DNA of 61,061 nt. Source: Christensenellaceae bacterium OttesenSCG-928-K19 (GTDB taxonomy: Bacteria; Bacillota; Clostridia; Christensenellales; Christensenellaceae). The stretch spans positions 1-61,061 of the forward strand of contig JAJDHD010000013.1 of assembly GCA_030266015.1 (NCBI GenBank). The letters run 5' to 3'. This document shows, one piece after another, positions 7,951-17,261 of the stretch. The position numbers were made by a program, and so were the translations under genes. The stretch's first letter is position 1; each line of letters opens with the position of its first letter. Below the pieces are notes generated by a model. It was not told the origin of the DNA. It did not search any database and saw only the letters and a list, made by a program, of their open reading frames with translations.

Positions 7951-8937
7951 ATGAATAATTCAAATACAACAGCATTGGAAGCAACAATAAAGAAAAACAA
8001 AATAGACCGCCAGCTAATTGGCCTCGTCATCTTTGTGGCAGCCATCATGGTGATAATGAGCATATTATCGCCCAGCTTTCTCACAGCGTCCAACCTGACA
8101 AATGTGCTCCGGCAATCCGTGTTCATCATGTTGCTGGGGTTTGGCATGACCTTTGTGCTCACCACCGGGGGCATCGATCTCTCCGTGGGTGTTGTGATGG
8201 CGCTTTCCGGCGGTATGACAGGCTGGCTGCTTTCCTTCAACGTAAACATCGTTCCGGCGCTGATTGCCGGGTTTGCAATGGGCACGCTGGTGGGTGCGGG
8301 CAATGGCCTTATGGTCACAAAGCTGCGCATCACTCCCTTCATTGCTACACTGGCAACCATGAGCATCGGCCGCGGTGTGATGTATGTGTGGACAAACTCC
8401 ATCCCATTCCGTAATTACATGGTAGGCGGCTTCCGCTTTTTGGGACAGGGCAATGTGCTGGGGCTTCAGTTCCCCATCATCGTGGCAATCATCGCATTCA
8501 TCGTGCTGCAGTTTGTGTTCCGCAAAACACGGTTTGGCCGCCATGTGACGGCATTTGGCAGCAACAATGAATCGGCAAAGATCTCCGGTATCAACACCGA
8601 CCGGCTGCAAATAAAAGTATACGCGCTTTCCGGCTTTATGGCCGCGCTCTCCGGCATCATCCTGGCGTCCCGCCTGGAGACGGTGCACCCGGAGATGGGC
8701 AAAGGCTACGAGCTTGACGCAATCGCTGCCGCCATCATCGGCGGTACCAGCCTGACGGGTGGCAAAGGATCACTCATCGGCACTGCGCTGGGGGCGTTCA
8801 TCATCTACCTGATCAGCAATGCGATTAACCTGCTGAACGTAGACCCCGACTGGGAAACGATTGTGAAAGGTATTTTGATCCTTGTCGTTGTGGGTGTGGA
8901 ATTCCTCAGCCACAGCGCTAACAAAAGAAAATTATAG
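7951..8937 (+). CDS. CUT2 ABC transporter permease (RbsC-like), second of three
   Basis: Integral membrane subunit of 328 residues, similar in layout to the preceding permease: first helix IGLVIFVAAIMVIMSILSP, hallmark GFGMTFVLTTGGIDLSVG, and C-terminal GGTSLTGGKGSLIGTALGA. AAGGGGG before the start serves as SD. It probably pairs with the 6953 permease to form the translocation pore. A small inverted repeat (GTACACAT / ATGTGTAAC, 8941-8967) lies between it and the binding-protein gene. Such hairpins often stabilize the 3' part of the mRNA and allow higher expression of the binding protein. Confidence 0.93.
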   Translation: MNNSNTTALEATIKKNKIDRQLIGLVIFVAAIMVIMSILSPSFLTASNLTNVLRQSVFIMLLGFGMTFVLTTGGIDLSVGVVMALSGGMTGWLLSFNVNIVPALIAGFAMGTLVGAGNGLMVTKLRITPFIATLATMSIGRGVMYVWTNSIPFRNYMVGGFRFLGQGNVLGLQFPIIVAIIAFIVLQFVFRKTRFGRHVTAFGSNNESAKISGINTDRLQIKVYALSGFMAALSGIILASRLETVHPEMGKGYELDAIAAAIIGGTSLTGGKGSLIGTALGAFIIYLISNAINLLNVDPDWETIVKGILILVVVGVEFLSHSANKRKL

Positions 8938-8989
8938 TTTGTACACATCCTAATTTATATGTGTAACAAAAAACAAAGGAGGAAGGAAA

Positions 8990-10225
8990 ATGAAAAAGAC
9001 TCAACTGAAACTGGCCGTATTGGTTGTCGTAGTGCTGATGGTGGCTGTAATGGCGCTGACAGGCTGCGGAAACGCAGACAACCCGGTGGACTCAACCGAT
9101 AATGCGGCAACAACCGACGCAGGCGGAGACGCCGCAGCAGACACAAACGCAGATAGCGGTGATTCTGCTGCCAATGCAGGCGCGGACAACTCTGGCTCAT
9201 CCACAACAGCATCTGCCGGTAGCGGCTCATGGATGTGGGGCGACGCTGCATGGGAAGCAGCTGTAAGATCCAAGGTAGAGGGCCAGACCCTGAAGATTGG
9301 CTTCACTCCCCCGGCTGCATCTGAATTTTATGACATTATCATGCATGGCGCTTATTCCATGATGAATGAGCTGCACGATCACTTTGGCGTAAACTTCGAG
9401 TTTGAATTTGTAGCTCCCAGTGAGCACGACGCTGTGGAATCACAGATTGCCACAATCGAAAACTGGGCAACAAAAGAATTTGACGTAGTACTTGTGTGCA
9501 CAGCGGGCGATTTCGACTCCATGAACTCTGTATACCAGAAGGCAAATGACGCAGGCACAGCAATCTACCTGTTCAACATGCCCGCAGAGCTGTGGGACGA
9601 AAACAGCATCAACATGGTTTCCTGCATTAGCTACAACAATGGCTTGCAGGCCGGCGCACTGGCAGGCGAATATGCTGCGGAAAAATTGAACGGCGAGGGC
9701 AAAATCCTGTTCATCTCCGGTAATGACGGACACTGGACGGCAGCAAGGAAGCAGGGCTTTGAAGACACAATTGCTAAATATCCCGGCCTGAGTATCGTTG
9801 CTGAGCAACGCGGCGAATATGTGCGCGATAAGGGCATGGCTGCCGCAGAAAACATGCTGCAGGCAAACCCGGATGTGAACTTCATCTATGGCGAGAACGA
9901 AGAAATGGCACAGGGTGCTGTGCAGGCGATTGAGGCAATGGGCCTGAAGCTTTGGGACGGCACAGAAGGCATCATCGTTGTGGGCGCAGACGGCCTTGTA
10001 TCGGGCTATGAACAAATCTCGAACGGTATGCTCACAGCTACCGTTGATGTTGGACATGTGGATATGGGACGCGAAGCAATCCGCTCCATCTTCATGCACG
10101 AAATGCTTGGCTATACGCTTGACAAAGTTACAAACGTACCGGCAATCCTTGTGGACGCTGACAATGTGGCCATTCCGGATGCATACGCAAAATGGGCACT
10201 CTCTATTGAACCCGCTTTTAACTAA
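8990..10225 (+). CDS. CUT2 ABC transporter substrate-binding lipoprotein
   Basis: Extracellular solute receptor of the operon, 411 residues. It has a lipoprotein signal with lipobox LTGC; Cys26 would be lipidated after cleavage. Residues ~27-80 form an Ala/Asp/Ser/Gly-rich flexible linker, then a periplasmic-binding-protein type I fold (peripla_BP_4) starts at LKIGFTPPAASEFYDIIMHG. AGGAGGAAGG supplies a strong SD. The large imperfect hairpin behind the gene (10262-10315) probably protects this message. The fold covers sugars, autoinducer-2 and polyols, so the ligand is not assignable from sequence alone. Confidence 0.93.
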   Translation: MKKTQLKLAVLVVVVLMVAVMALTGCGNADNPVDSTDNAATTDAGGDAAADTNADSGDSAANAGADNSGSSTTASAGSGSWMWGDAAWEAAVRSKVEGQTLKIGFTPPAASEFYDIIMHGAYSMMNELHDHFGVNFEFEFVAPSEHDAVESQIATIENWATKEFDVVLVCTAGDFDSMNSVYQKANDAGTAIYLFNMPAELWDENSINMVSCISYNNGLQAGALAGEYAAEKLNGEGKILFISGNDGHWTAARKQGFEDTIAKYPGLSIVAEQRGEYVRDKGMAAAENMLQANPDVNFIYGENEEMAQGAVQAIEAMGLKLWDGTEGIIVVGADGLVSGYEQISNGMLTATVDVGHVDMGREAIRSIFMHEMLGYTLDKVTNVPAILVDADNVAIPDAYAKWALSIEPAFN

Positions 10226-10261
10226 TCTATTTTAACAACGCTTACGAGAAATGAGCACTGC

Positions 10262-10315
10262 GGATATCCTCCGGGCGGGCGACGCTGACCAAGTCCCGCC
10301 CGGGCGGGGATATCC
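10262..10315 (+). repeat. Long G+C-rich imperfect inverted repeat after the binding-protein gene
   Basis: Left arm GGATATCC-T-CCGGGCGGG and right arm CCCGCCCGG-GC-GGGGATATCC form a ~17-bp stem with a small bulge and a 16-nt loop. There is no T tract, so it is more likely an mRNA-stabilizing or processing stem-loop than a terminator. The M24 peptidase gene starts 75 bases later, probably from the same transcript at a lower level. Confidence 0.7.
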
Positions 10316-10389
10316 CGGCTCTATGTAAAAAGACGTAAAAAACCGCCCCGGCGGAATATAATAAATATCTTTTTTAGGAGGTAGTATCG

Positions 10390-11622
10390 ATGATATCCAC
10401 TAAGACAAGGGAAATGCTTACGGGCAAATTCCAAACACTCATCAATGAAAGCATCTGGGACGGCTTTGGCGAGACGATTACAGGTGACGACTACAAAGAA
10501 CGCATGGTACGCGCAAAGGCAAAGGTTGAGGAAGACGGCCTTGACGCCCTGCTTGTGTTCGGCGACTGCTACAGGATGTCTAATATCCGCTGGCTGGTTG
10601 ACTACAGGACAATTGACGGCGTATACCCACAGCCCGAGATCGTGTTTATTGCACCCGGCGCAGACCCCGTCTTCTTTCTTCCGGACAGCCAAATCCGTTC
10701 GGCACATGAAGAATCGGCCATGAAATACATGGGCGACGACATCCGCGAAATCCGTGGCGAGCTGAGTGCTTTCCTGAAAGACTACAGCGCAAAGAAGCCT
10801 CTTAAAAAAGTAGGTCTTTGCGGCTACACCTATTGCGACCTTGAGATCTATGAAGAAATCAAAAAAGGTCTTCCGGATGCTGATATCCAGGAAAGCCTGA
10901 TCATTGAACGCTTCAAGTCCGTAAAAACAGAAAAAGAACTGAACACCATGCGCAGGGCAGGCCGTGTTGCCGATATCGGCGCTCAGATGCTGTATGATAT
11001 ACTGGACGACGGGCTTACCGAAAAAGAAGCACAGAGCCTTGTATATGCCTCTATGTTTGCTTCAGGCGCGCATTGCATCGCGTTTGACATCATGATCCAG
11101 ACGGGCAAAAACCTGCTCTCCCTGTTTAAGCGCCCCACAGATACAAAAATCGTGCGTGGCGACATGGTAATGATGGACCACGGCTGCCGCATCAACGACT
11201 ATGTTTCCGACTCTGCCCGCACCATCGTGTTTGGCGACGCGGACAAAAGGAAAGTGGAATTCCTGGAAAAACTGAACCGCGTATTCGAGCATGGCCTGGT
11301 GAACATTTGCGCCGGCATGACAGGAAAAGAAGCAGACTCGATCATCCGCTCGCAGGCTGACAAGGAAGGCATTACAAAATTCCTTGTATCTCCTAGCGAA
11401 GGCCGCATTGGACCTCACGGCACAGGCATGGACCCGGAAGAGCACTTCCCTGTTATCGGGCCTGATTCGGACGACATCCTGGAAGAGAACCAGACGTTCT
11501 GCTATGAGCTTAGCGCAATTGATGAAGACCTGACCGGCGTTCGTACAGAAGATCCTATCGTTGTACGCAAAGACGGCATGGAACCGCTCACCAACTTCCC
11601 GCGCATCAGTTTCAAAGACTGA
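10390..11622 (+). CDS. M24-family metallohydrolase (creatinase / Xaa-Pro peptidase-like)
   Basis: Pita-bread-fold enzyme of 410 residues: creatinase-like N domain (~1-180) and catalytic domain (~185-400). All five dinuclear-metal ligands can be placed: Asp263 (MMDHG), Asp274 (YVSDSART), His343 (GPHGTG), Glu373 (FCYELS) and Glu387 (GVRTED). Members cleave X-Pro bonds or hydrolyse small amidines and amides (creatine, ectoine). Location at the end of an ABC uptake operon, with AGGAGG as SD, suggests it acts on the imported compound or a glycoconjugate of it. That link is inference from gene order only. Cytoplasmic, with no signal peptide. Confidence 0.88.
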   Translation: MISTKTREMLTGKFQTLINESIWDGFGETITGDDYKERMVRAKAKVEEDGLDALLVFGDCYRMSNIRWLVDYRTIDGVYPQPEIVFIAPGADPVFFLPDSQIRSAHEESAMKYMGDDIREIRGELSAFLKDYSAKKPLKKVGLCGYTYCDLEIYEEIKKGLPDADIQESLIIERFKSVKTEKELNTMRRAGRVADIGAQMLYDILDDGLTEKEAQSLVYASMFASGAHCIAFDIMIQTGKNLLSLFKRPTDTKIVRGDMVMMDHGCRINDYVSDSARTIVFGDADKRKVEFLEKLNRVFEHGLVNICAGMTGKEADSIIRSQADKEGITKFLVSPSEGRIGPHGTGMDPEEHFPVIGPDSDDILEENQTFCYELSAIDEDLTGVRTEDPIVVRKDGMEPLTNFPRISFKD

Positions 11623-11652
11623 TAGGGATAGACGCTATAGGCTGGTATTTCC

Positions 11653-11676
11653 AAGGCGGCCCCCACGGGCCGCTTT
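11653..11676 (+). terminator. Hairpin after the M24 gene
   Basis: AAGGCGGCCC (11653-11662) pairs with GGGCCGCTTT (11667-11676), one mismatch, 4-nt loop, without a clear T tract. Probable operon end or processing site. Confidence 0.45.
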
Positions 11677-11761
11677 GGGCTATTGGCCCTGTGAAGGAAA
11701 CTGTTTCCACATTCCCGCTTTTCTCGCTATAAAATTACTTGTGGCTGATTTTGGAAATAAC

Positions 11762-11770
11762 TGCTATAAT
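11762..11770 (+). promoter_or_regulatory. Extended -10 promoter of the second permease/binding-protein unit
   Basis: TGCTATAAT gives a consensus -10 with the TGn extension. No convincing -35 lies 17 bp upstream, as is common for extended -10 promoters. The start codon of the permease gene follows 45 bases later. Confidence 0.55.
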
Positions 11771-11814
11771 AAAGCACGGAATGATCATTGTATCAACAAA
11801 AGGAATAAACCAAA

Positions 11815-12834
11815 ATGCGTTTTCGGCATGCTTCGGAGGAAGCCGACCAACAAAACCGAATAGAACGGCGCTTGCTTGGATTTGTCCGGCAAAACATTAC
11901 GCCACTGGTACTTCTTGCAATTGTACTGGTTCTTATCTTTGCGTTTGCACCGCAGTTTTTTAGTTCGCTTAATATCACAAACGTTGCCCGCCAGTCGTCC
12001 ATCACCGGCATTGTTGCCGTTGGTATGACGTTTGTCATACTCACCAGTGGAATCGACCTTTCCGTGGGCGGCATCCTTGCGGTTGCGGGCATTGTGTTTT
12101 CCAGCATGGCAAGGCTGGGCTACGACATTGCCTTCTGCCTTATTTGCTCCCTACTGATTGGCGCAATTATTGGCGCAATCAACGCATTTGGTGTAGAATT
12201 TTTAGGTATACAGCCTTTTATTATGACGCTGGCAACCTCTTCTATCACAAACGGCATTGCGCTTTTAATCTGCAACGGGATTCCTGTGGAATTCAACCAG
12301 GTGAAGGATCCATTAATCGATTTTCTGGGGAATGGCAATGTAGGCTCTGTTCCTGGCCCCTTTATCTTATTTATTGCGATTACCGTGGTTTCCGCCGTTA
12401 TATTACGGTATGTTCCCTTTGGCAGGTATGTATATAGCATAGGCAGTAGCTTTGAAGGAGCGCGGCTGGCTGGCATACGAACAACACGGGTCATTTTGTC
12501 CACCTATGTGATTTGCGGCTTATGCGCGGCACTGGGCGGGGTTATCACCGCCTGCCGGCTTTATGTGGGCCATCCCGTCGCAGGGGGCAGCATGGCGCTT
12601 GACGCAATCGCGTCTATCGTGATTGGCGGCACACGCCTTTCGGGCGGCAAGGGCACAGTGATTGGCACGACACTGGGCGTGCTTTTGATGACAGTAGCCG
12701 CCAATATATTGAACCTGCTTGGTATTTCCAGCTATGTACAGCAAATTGTAAAAGGAATCATCATCATTGCGGCCATTCTTCTATCCATTAAAGATATCAA
12801 AAGTTATTTCAAACGCGCATGGCGCGGCATGTAG
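11815..12834 (+). CDS. CUT2 ABC transporter permease (RbsC-like), third of three
   Basis: Integral membrane subunit of 339 residues. The cytoplasmic N-terminus (~30 residues) is followed by a first helix ITPLVLLAIVLVLIFAFAP, the hallmark AVGMTFVILTSGIDLSVGG, and the C-terminal GGTRLSGGKGTVIGTTLGV. It starts its own transcription unit behind an extended -10 promoter and is followed by a second binding lipoprotein. No ATPase gene accompanies the pair. The two tandem-domain ATPases upstream (2769-4235 minus strand, 5442-6956 plus strand) are the candidates to drive it. Confidence 0.92.
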   Translation: MRFRHASEEADQQNRIERRLLGFVRQNITPLVLLAIVLVLIFAFAPQFFSSLNITNVARQSSITGIVAVGMTFVILTSGIDLSVGGILAVAGIVFSSMARLGYDIAFCLICSLLIGAIIGAINAFGVEFLGIQPFIMTLATSSITNGIALLICNGIPVEFNQVKDPLIDFLGNGNVGSVPGPFILFIAITVVSAVILRYVPFGRYVYSIGSSFEGARLAGIRTTRVILSTYVICGLCAALGGVITACRLYVGHPVAGGSMALDAIASIVIGGTRLSGGKGTVIGTTLGVLLMTVAANILNLLGISSYVQQIVKGIIIIAAILLSIKDIKSYFKRAWRGM

Positions 12835-12913
12835 TTTATATTGAAATGAAAGCCGGAGACTTTGCTTTTTGCCATCCGCTATGCCGGAATCGCGGCTATA
12901 GGAATGAGAATTC

Positions 12914-13987
12914 ATGAGAAAAACAGTCATATTTTTTACCATTGCTATATTGTTGTGTTTGAGCGGATGCGGCCTTGTGAACCAAGGGACTCCCGTTTCT
13001 TCCCACAAGGACAACGCCGGCAGCCGGGAAGTATATTCCGCGGATGGGGAGGCCATCGATTTTGGAATTTATTGTGGCAGCGAGGTGGCCGAAGCGCTGG
13101 TTCCGGGCAAACCACTTTCTAAATATGAAGGAACAATAGGTGTTATTGTTTCCTCCATGCGATTTCCCTATGGCGGCGGCACAAAGACCATGGCGGAAGA
13201 CACGTTGGAAACTTATTTCCCTAATATGGAGTTTATTATTGGCAATGGCGACGGCGACCCCATGGTGCAAAGCACCATTATTGACGATTATATTGCCAAG
13301 GGAGTAGATGTGCTTGTGATTGACCCTGTGGAAAAAGAGGCCATGGTTCCCGCCTTCGACCGTATCAATGAAGCAGGGATTCCCGTTGTGTGTGTCGACC
13401 GCTATGTGCCAGGCGTTCCATTAAAATACAGCTCTGTAGTAAAAGCGGATGACGTTAAAATTGGCAAAAAGGCCGGTGAATATATGGCGGAGCTTTTGGG
13501 TGGCAAAGGCCGCGTGATTGAAATACAGGGCGCGCCCGCAGCCTCTAATACAAACGACAGGCATACCGGCTTTTTGGAGGGAATTGAAGGAACGGAAATA
13601 GAAATTATTGCTTCGCCCTTTGCGGACTTTTTGCAAACGCGGGGGCTCAACGAAATGGAAGACCTGCTGCAACGCTTTCCCAACGACGGTGATATTGACG
13701 CAATCTTCAGCCAGTCCGACGTAATGACCATGGGCATTATACAGGCGCTAAAAGCCGCCGGGCGCGACATCCCCATCGTTAGCATAGACGCGCAGGAATC
13801 AGCGTTAGAGGCTGTGGAGGCAGGAGAGATTGCCGCAGTGATCGCATACCCTATCCCCATGCCCGCTGGAGTTTTTGCGGGCATCAAGGTGATGACGGGG
13901 GAAACCATCCCTGCTTATCTTGAGCTGGAATGCCCTGTTATCACCAAGGAAAACGTCGCCGAATATAAAGGACATTCGGGATATTAA
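12914..13987 (+). CDS. Second CUT2 substrate-binding lipoprotein
   Basis: Extracellular receptor of 357 residues with lipobox LSGC (Cys19) and a periplasmic-binding-protein type I fold from ~residue 70 (GTIGVIVSSMRFPYGGGTKT). Typical blocks are GVDVLVIDPVEKEAMVPAFD and INEAGIPVVCVDRYVPG. It is closer to the ribose-binding type than the first binding protein and shares little sequence with it, so the two units likely take up different solutes. It is the last gene of the island, ending in a strong bidirectional terminator. Confidence 0.9.
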   Translation: MRKTVIFFTIAILLCLSGCGLVNQGTPVSSHKDNAGSREVYSADGEAIDFGIYCGSEVAEALVPGKPLSKYEGTIGVIVSSMRFPYGGGTKTMAEDTLETYFPNMEFIIGNGDGDPMVQSTIIDDYIAKGVDVLVIDPVEKEAMVPAFDRINEAGIPVVCVDRYVPGVPLKYSSVVKADDVKIGKKAGEYMAELLGGKGRVIEIQGAPAASNTNDRHTGFLEGIEGTEIEIIASPFADFLQTRGLNEMEDLLQRFPNDGDIDAIFSQSDVMTMGIIQALKAAGRDIPIVSIDAQESALEAVEAGEIAAVIAYPIPMPAGVFAGIKVMTGETIPAYLELECPVITKENVAEYKGHSGY

Positions 13988-14009
13988 TCCTGAATTTGAC
14001 AGAATGTAT

Positions 14010-14048
14010 AAAAAACGCTTCTTCCTATTATAGCAAGAAGCGTTTTTT
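14010..14048. terminator. Bidirectional terminator between convergent genes
   Basis: Perfect 14-bp stem AAAAAACGCTTCTT / AAGAAGCGTTTTTT with an 11-nt loop. A and T tracts on both flanks let it stop the binding-protein transcript from the left and the zinc-ribbon gene from the right. Confidence 0.93.
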
Positions 14049-14054
14049 GTTCTT

Positions 14055-14243
14055 CTAGTCCATTTCCATCTTTGCGGCATCCTTTTGCCGATGCCTGTTT
14101 TGCTTGCGCACCTTTCTGCACTCCGGGCAACGCGCGGGCGCGTTTTCAAACCCTTTTTCCCTAAAAAATTCCTGTTCGCCCTCCGAGAAGACAAATTCAA
14201 CTCCACAATCCTTGCAGACCAATGTTTTGTCAGCCATACCCAT
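14055..14243 (-). CDS. Small zinc-ribbon protein
   Basis: 62-residue protein with two CxxC pairs, CKDCG (residues ~10-14) and CPEC (~39-42), which would bind one zinc ion. The segment EFVFSEGEQEFFREKGF between them and the basic tail match the zf-trcl type of stand-alone zinc ribbon common in Firmicutes. AGGAGG lies seven bases upstream of the start. The biochemical function is unknown; nucleic-acid or protein binding is likely. It forms a monocistronic unit closed by the shared bidirectional terminator. Confidence 0.85.
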   Translation of the reverse strand: MGMADKTLVCKDCGVEFVFSEGEQEFFREKGFENAPARCPECRKVRKQNRHRQKDAAKMEMD

Positions 14244-14332
14244 CTATAATCCTCCTAAAGCTTCAGGTTGTTTTCCGCCTGTATTCTAACATACCACGTT
14301 TTATAAAACAATGTTTAAACTGTAAAATAATT

Positions 14333-14360
14333 TTGTCTGCACCATCATTTATGGTATAAT
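14333..14360 (+). promoter_or_regulatory. Sigma-A promoter of the DUF1934 gene
   Basis: TTGTCT (14333-14338), 16-bp spacer, TATAAT (14355-14360), about 30 bases before the start codon. Confidence 0.7.
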
Positions 14361-14390
14361 AGTCTGGAATATAGAGTGGCGGTTTAAAAA

Positions 14391-14825
14391 ATGGATAAAC
14401 ATGATGTTATCCTTAATGTGCGAGGGTCGCACGTGGTGGGTGGTGAGGAAGATTTTTCCGAGCTGATCACAGAAGGCCTGCTTTCGCGCGATGAGGGTAA
14501 GTGTATAATAGAATATGAAGAGAGCGAGCTTTCCGGCACGGAGAACACGCTCACCTGCCTTATTGTAGAAGCGGACAAGATCCGGCTGCGGCGCACAGGC
14601 GAATCCTCAACGGAATTCGTTTTCCGCAGAAGCCAGATGTATGAAACCGCATATGACACCCCTTTTGGCATGATACAGATGACGGTGCTTCCTACGCAGA
14701 TTACCAGCGATATTTCATCGGACAAGAGTGGCAGCGTCGATCTGGAATATGTTGTGAAAATTGGCAGTTACAGCGCCATCAACCGGCTGAATATCGGTTA
14801 TAAACAAAAAGACTTTAAAAGCTGA
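14391..14825 (+). CDS. DUF1934 (YwiB-like) beta-barrel protein
   Basis: 144-residue cytosolic protein matching the DUF1934 family, a calycin-like beta barrel of unknown function found across Firmicutes. Typical features are the alternating strand pattern, the central IEYEESELSGTENTLTCLIV segment and the C-terminal LEYVVKIGSYSAINRLNIGYK block. There is no signal peptide or catalytic motif. First gene of a unit with an MBL hydrolase and a DUF1846 protein, all within a few dozen bases of each other. Confidence 0.82.
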   Translation: MDKHDVILNVRGSHVVGGEEDFSELITEGLLSRDEGKCIIEYEESELSGTENTLTCLIVEADKIRLRRTGESSTEFVFRRSQMYETAYDTPFGMIQMTVLPTQITSDISSDKSGSVDLEYVVKIGSYSAINRLNIGYKQKDFKS

Positions 14826-14883
14826 GGCAGCGCCGTTAAACAGCGCCGCCCATATCATTTGCTATGGTGGGAGGAACCCCAAA

Positions 14884-15534
14884 ATGTTGATAGAATATGT
14901 TGGCCATGCTTGTTTTTATATTGTAAGCGAAGAGGGCACCCGTGTTATCATCGATCCGTATGATAATTCTATTGGCCTCGCCCCTGTAAAAAAAGAAGCG
15001 GATATTGTGCTCATCACACACCACCACTTTGACCATGATTACTTTGCCGGTGTTTCGGGCGAGTATACCATGATGGACAAAGCGGGCGAACAAGAGATTT
15101 GTGGTGTTTCCATCCGCGGGCGGGAATTGCCCCACGACGACGCAAACGGCAGCAAGCGCGGTATGGTTGTGGCGTATTCCATTAAAATGGATGGTATGCG
15201 TATTTTGCACATGGGTGACGTGGGCGCAATGCCAGATGACGCGTTCTTTGACTGGGCAGGCAAGGTGGACATCCTCATGCTACCCATCGGCGGGACATAT
15301 ACCGTGGATGCAGAGGGCGCAGTTGCCATTATGGACCGGATCAACGCAAATATCATCATTCCCATGCATTATAAGACGACGCACCTTACGCTTGATATTG
15401 AGTCTCCGCACCATTTCACCAAGCTGGCAAAGAAGAATTATGACGTATCCCACCTTGGCAGCAGCAAATTTGAGATTACCGCCGACAGGCTAAAAAAACG
15501 CCGCAGGGTTATTTTGATGGAAAATAGTTTCTGA
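14884..15534 (+). CDS. Metallo-beta-lactamase-fold hydrolase (UlaG-like)
   Basis: 216-residue hydrolase with the metal-binding motif THHHFDHD (~residues 45-52), an Asp in HMGDVG and a distal His in PMHYKT, a complete binuclear site. The short one-domain form starting [13 protein letters not shown] belongs to the UlaG/YtkL-type group, which hydrolyses lactone or phosphodiester bonds. The substrate is not known here. GGGAGGAA precedes the start. It lies between DUF1934 and DUF1846, with no pathway clue. Confidence 0.87.
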   Translation: MLIEYVGHACFYIVSEEGTRVIIDPYDNSIGLAPVKKEADIVLITHHHFDHDYFAGVSGEYTMMDKAGEQEICGVSIRGRELPHDDANGSKRGMVVAYSIKMDGMRILHMGDVGAMPDDAFFDWAGKVDILMLPIGGTYTVDAEGAVAIMDRINANIIIPMHYKTTHLTLDIESPHHFTKLAKKNYDVSHLGSSKFEITADRLKKRRRVILMENSF

Positions 15535-15553
15535 TTTTTATGAGAGGAAGTAT

Positions 15554-17044
15554 ATGAAAACCGGATTTGACAACGATCTTTATATTGAAAAACAAACGGA
15601 AAAGATTCTGGAACGCATTGATTTTTTTAAGGGCAAGCTGTATTTAGAGTTTGGAGGAAAGCTGTTTGACGATTACCACGCTTCGCGCGTATTGCCCGGA
15701 TTTGACCTAAATGGAAAAGCAAAGCTGCTACAAAAGCTGAAGGACAAAGCCGAGATTATTTTTTGTATCAACGCGGGCGACATAGAGAAAAACAAAATCC
15801 GTGCCGATATTGGCATCACCTACGACCTGGACGTTATGCGGCTGATGGATAACCTCCGCAGCATGGGGCTTTCCATCAACAGTGTTGTTATTACACAGTA
15901 TATAAAGCAATCTTCGGCGGATGTGTTCCGTCAAAAGCTGGAGCAGCGCGGGGTGAAAACATATGTCCACAAACACACAAAAGGGTATCCATCTGAGATT
16001 GAGCTGATTGTGAGCGACGAGGGCTATGGCAAAAACCCTTATATAGAAACAACAAAGCCGCTTGTTGTGGTAACCGCGCCCGGGCCGGGCAGCGGAAAGC
16101 TTGCCACTTGCCTTTCGCAGCTTTACCATGAGTTTAAACGTGGCGACCGCGCGGGATATGCAAAATTTGAGACATTCCCTATTTGGAACCTGCCTTTGAA
16201 GCATCCGGTCAATATGGCATATGAAGCGGCGACCTCTGACCTGAACGATGTTAACATGATTGACCCGTTCTATCTGGAAGCATACGACAAAACCGCTGTC
16301 AACTATAACCGCGATATTGACGCATTCCCCATCGTAAAAACAATGCTGGCGAAAATAACCGGCGACCAGGAATTTTATAAATCACCCACCGACATGGGCG
16401 TGAATATGGCGGGCTATGCCATAACGGACGATGAAATATGCCAGAAGGCAGCCAAGCAGGAGGTGATACGCCGCCTGTTTGCCGCACAGTGCGATTATAA
16501 ACGCGGCGTGACCCCGGCTGAAACATTACAAAAAAACATGATGCTGATGCGCCAACTTGATTTGGAGCCGGAGAACCGGGCCGTGGTAAAGCCGGCGCTA
16601 AAAAAAGCCAAAAAGGAAGACGTGCCCGCCGCCGCTATTGAGCTAAGTGGCGGAACGATTATTACCGGCAAAACAACAAAGCTGATGAACGCCGCGTCCA
16701 GCGTTGTTTTAAACGCGATCAAGCATCTGGGCAATATAGCGGATGAAATTACGCTGATCTCCCCCAGTGTACTGGAGCCAATTTTGGCACTAAAGGAAAA
16801 TGCGCTTGGCGAGCATAACCCCATACTGAACATTGAGGATATTTTGATTGCGCTTTCTATCAGCGCGGGCATGAACCCCACGGCAGAGCTTGCCATGACA
16901 AAGCTTGGGGAATTGGCGGCGTGCGAAATGCATTCTTCGCACATGCTGACACAAACAGACGAATCTGTCCTGAGAAAGCTGAAGATTAACCTGACCTGCG
17001 AGCCGCAGTTCCCATCCAAGGACCTGTATTATTACTATGTGTAG
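15554..17044 (+). CDS. DUF1846 family protein
   Basis: 496-residue cytosolic protein that matches the DUF1846 family along its whole length (family size ~490-510). It opens with [20 protein letters not shown] and has a nucleotide-binding-like glycine-rich segment [19 protein letters not shown] around residues 175-193, then [15 protein letters not shown]. Structures of relatives show two Rossmann-like halves; the function is not established. The AGAGGAAG SD and the 19-base gap suggest co-transcription with the MBL hydrolase. A GCGGGT/ACCCGC hairpin (17070-17091) follows. Confidence 0.82.
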   Translation: MKTGFDNDLYIEKQTEKILERIDFFKGKLYLEFGGKLFDDYHASRVLPGFDLNGKAKLLQKLKDKAEIIFCINAGDIEKNKIRADIGITYDLDVMRLMDNLRSMGLSINSVVITQYIKQSSADVFRQKLEQRGVKTYVHKHTKGYPSEIELIVSDEGYGKNPYIETTKPLVVVTAPGPGSGKLATCLSQLYHEFKRGDRAGYAKFETFPIWNLPLKHPVNMAYEAATSDLNDVNMIDPFYLEAYDKTAVNYNRDIDAFPIVKTMLAKITGDQEFYKSPTDMGVNMAGYAITDDEICQKAAKQEVIRRLFAAQCDYKRGVTPAETLQKNMMLMRQLDLEPENRAVVKPALKKAKKEDVPAAAIELSGGTIITGKTTKLMNAASSVVLNAIKHLGNIADEITLISPSVLEPILALKENALGEHNPILNIEDILIALSISAGMNPTAELAMTKLGELAACEMHSSHMLTQTDESVLRKLKINLTCEPQFPSKDLYYYYV

Positions 17045-17232
17045 CAAGGGCCACGTGGCACGTTAAAAAGCGGGTTTTTATATTTACCCGCCCACGGCTG
17101 AGAAAACTTGCCTATTGTTATCAATTCACAGCCAATTTCATGTTTTGCGCCATCCGCTTTTGAGGTGCTTCGTTTTTAACGCAAAATATAACATATGTTT
17201 AACAATTATGTTAAAAAAGCGTCTGAAAATCA

Positions 17233-17261
17233 TTGACAATGCGGCTTTTTTTCTGCATAAT
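17233..17261 (+). promoter_or_regulatory. Strong sigma-A promoter of rho, with a ~275-nt leader
   Basis: TTGACA (17233-17238), 17-bp spacer, CATAAT (17256-17261); transcription should begin near 17268. This leaves about 275 untranslated bases before the rho start, with G+C-rich potentially structured stretches near 17415-17450. No protein gene is recognized in 17045-17542. Confidence 0.7.
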
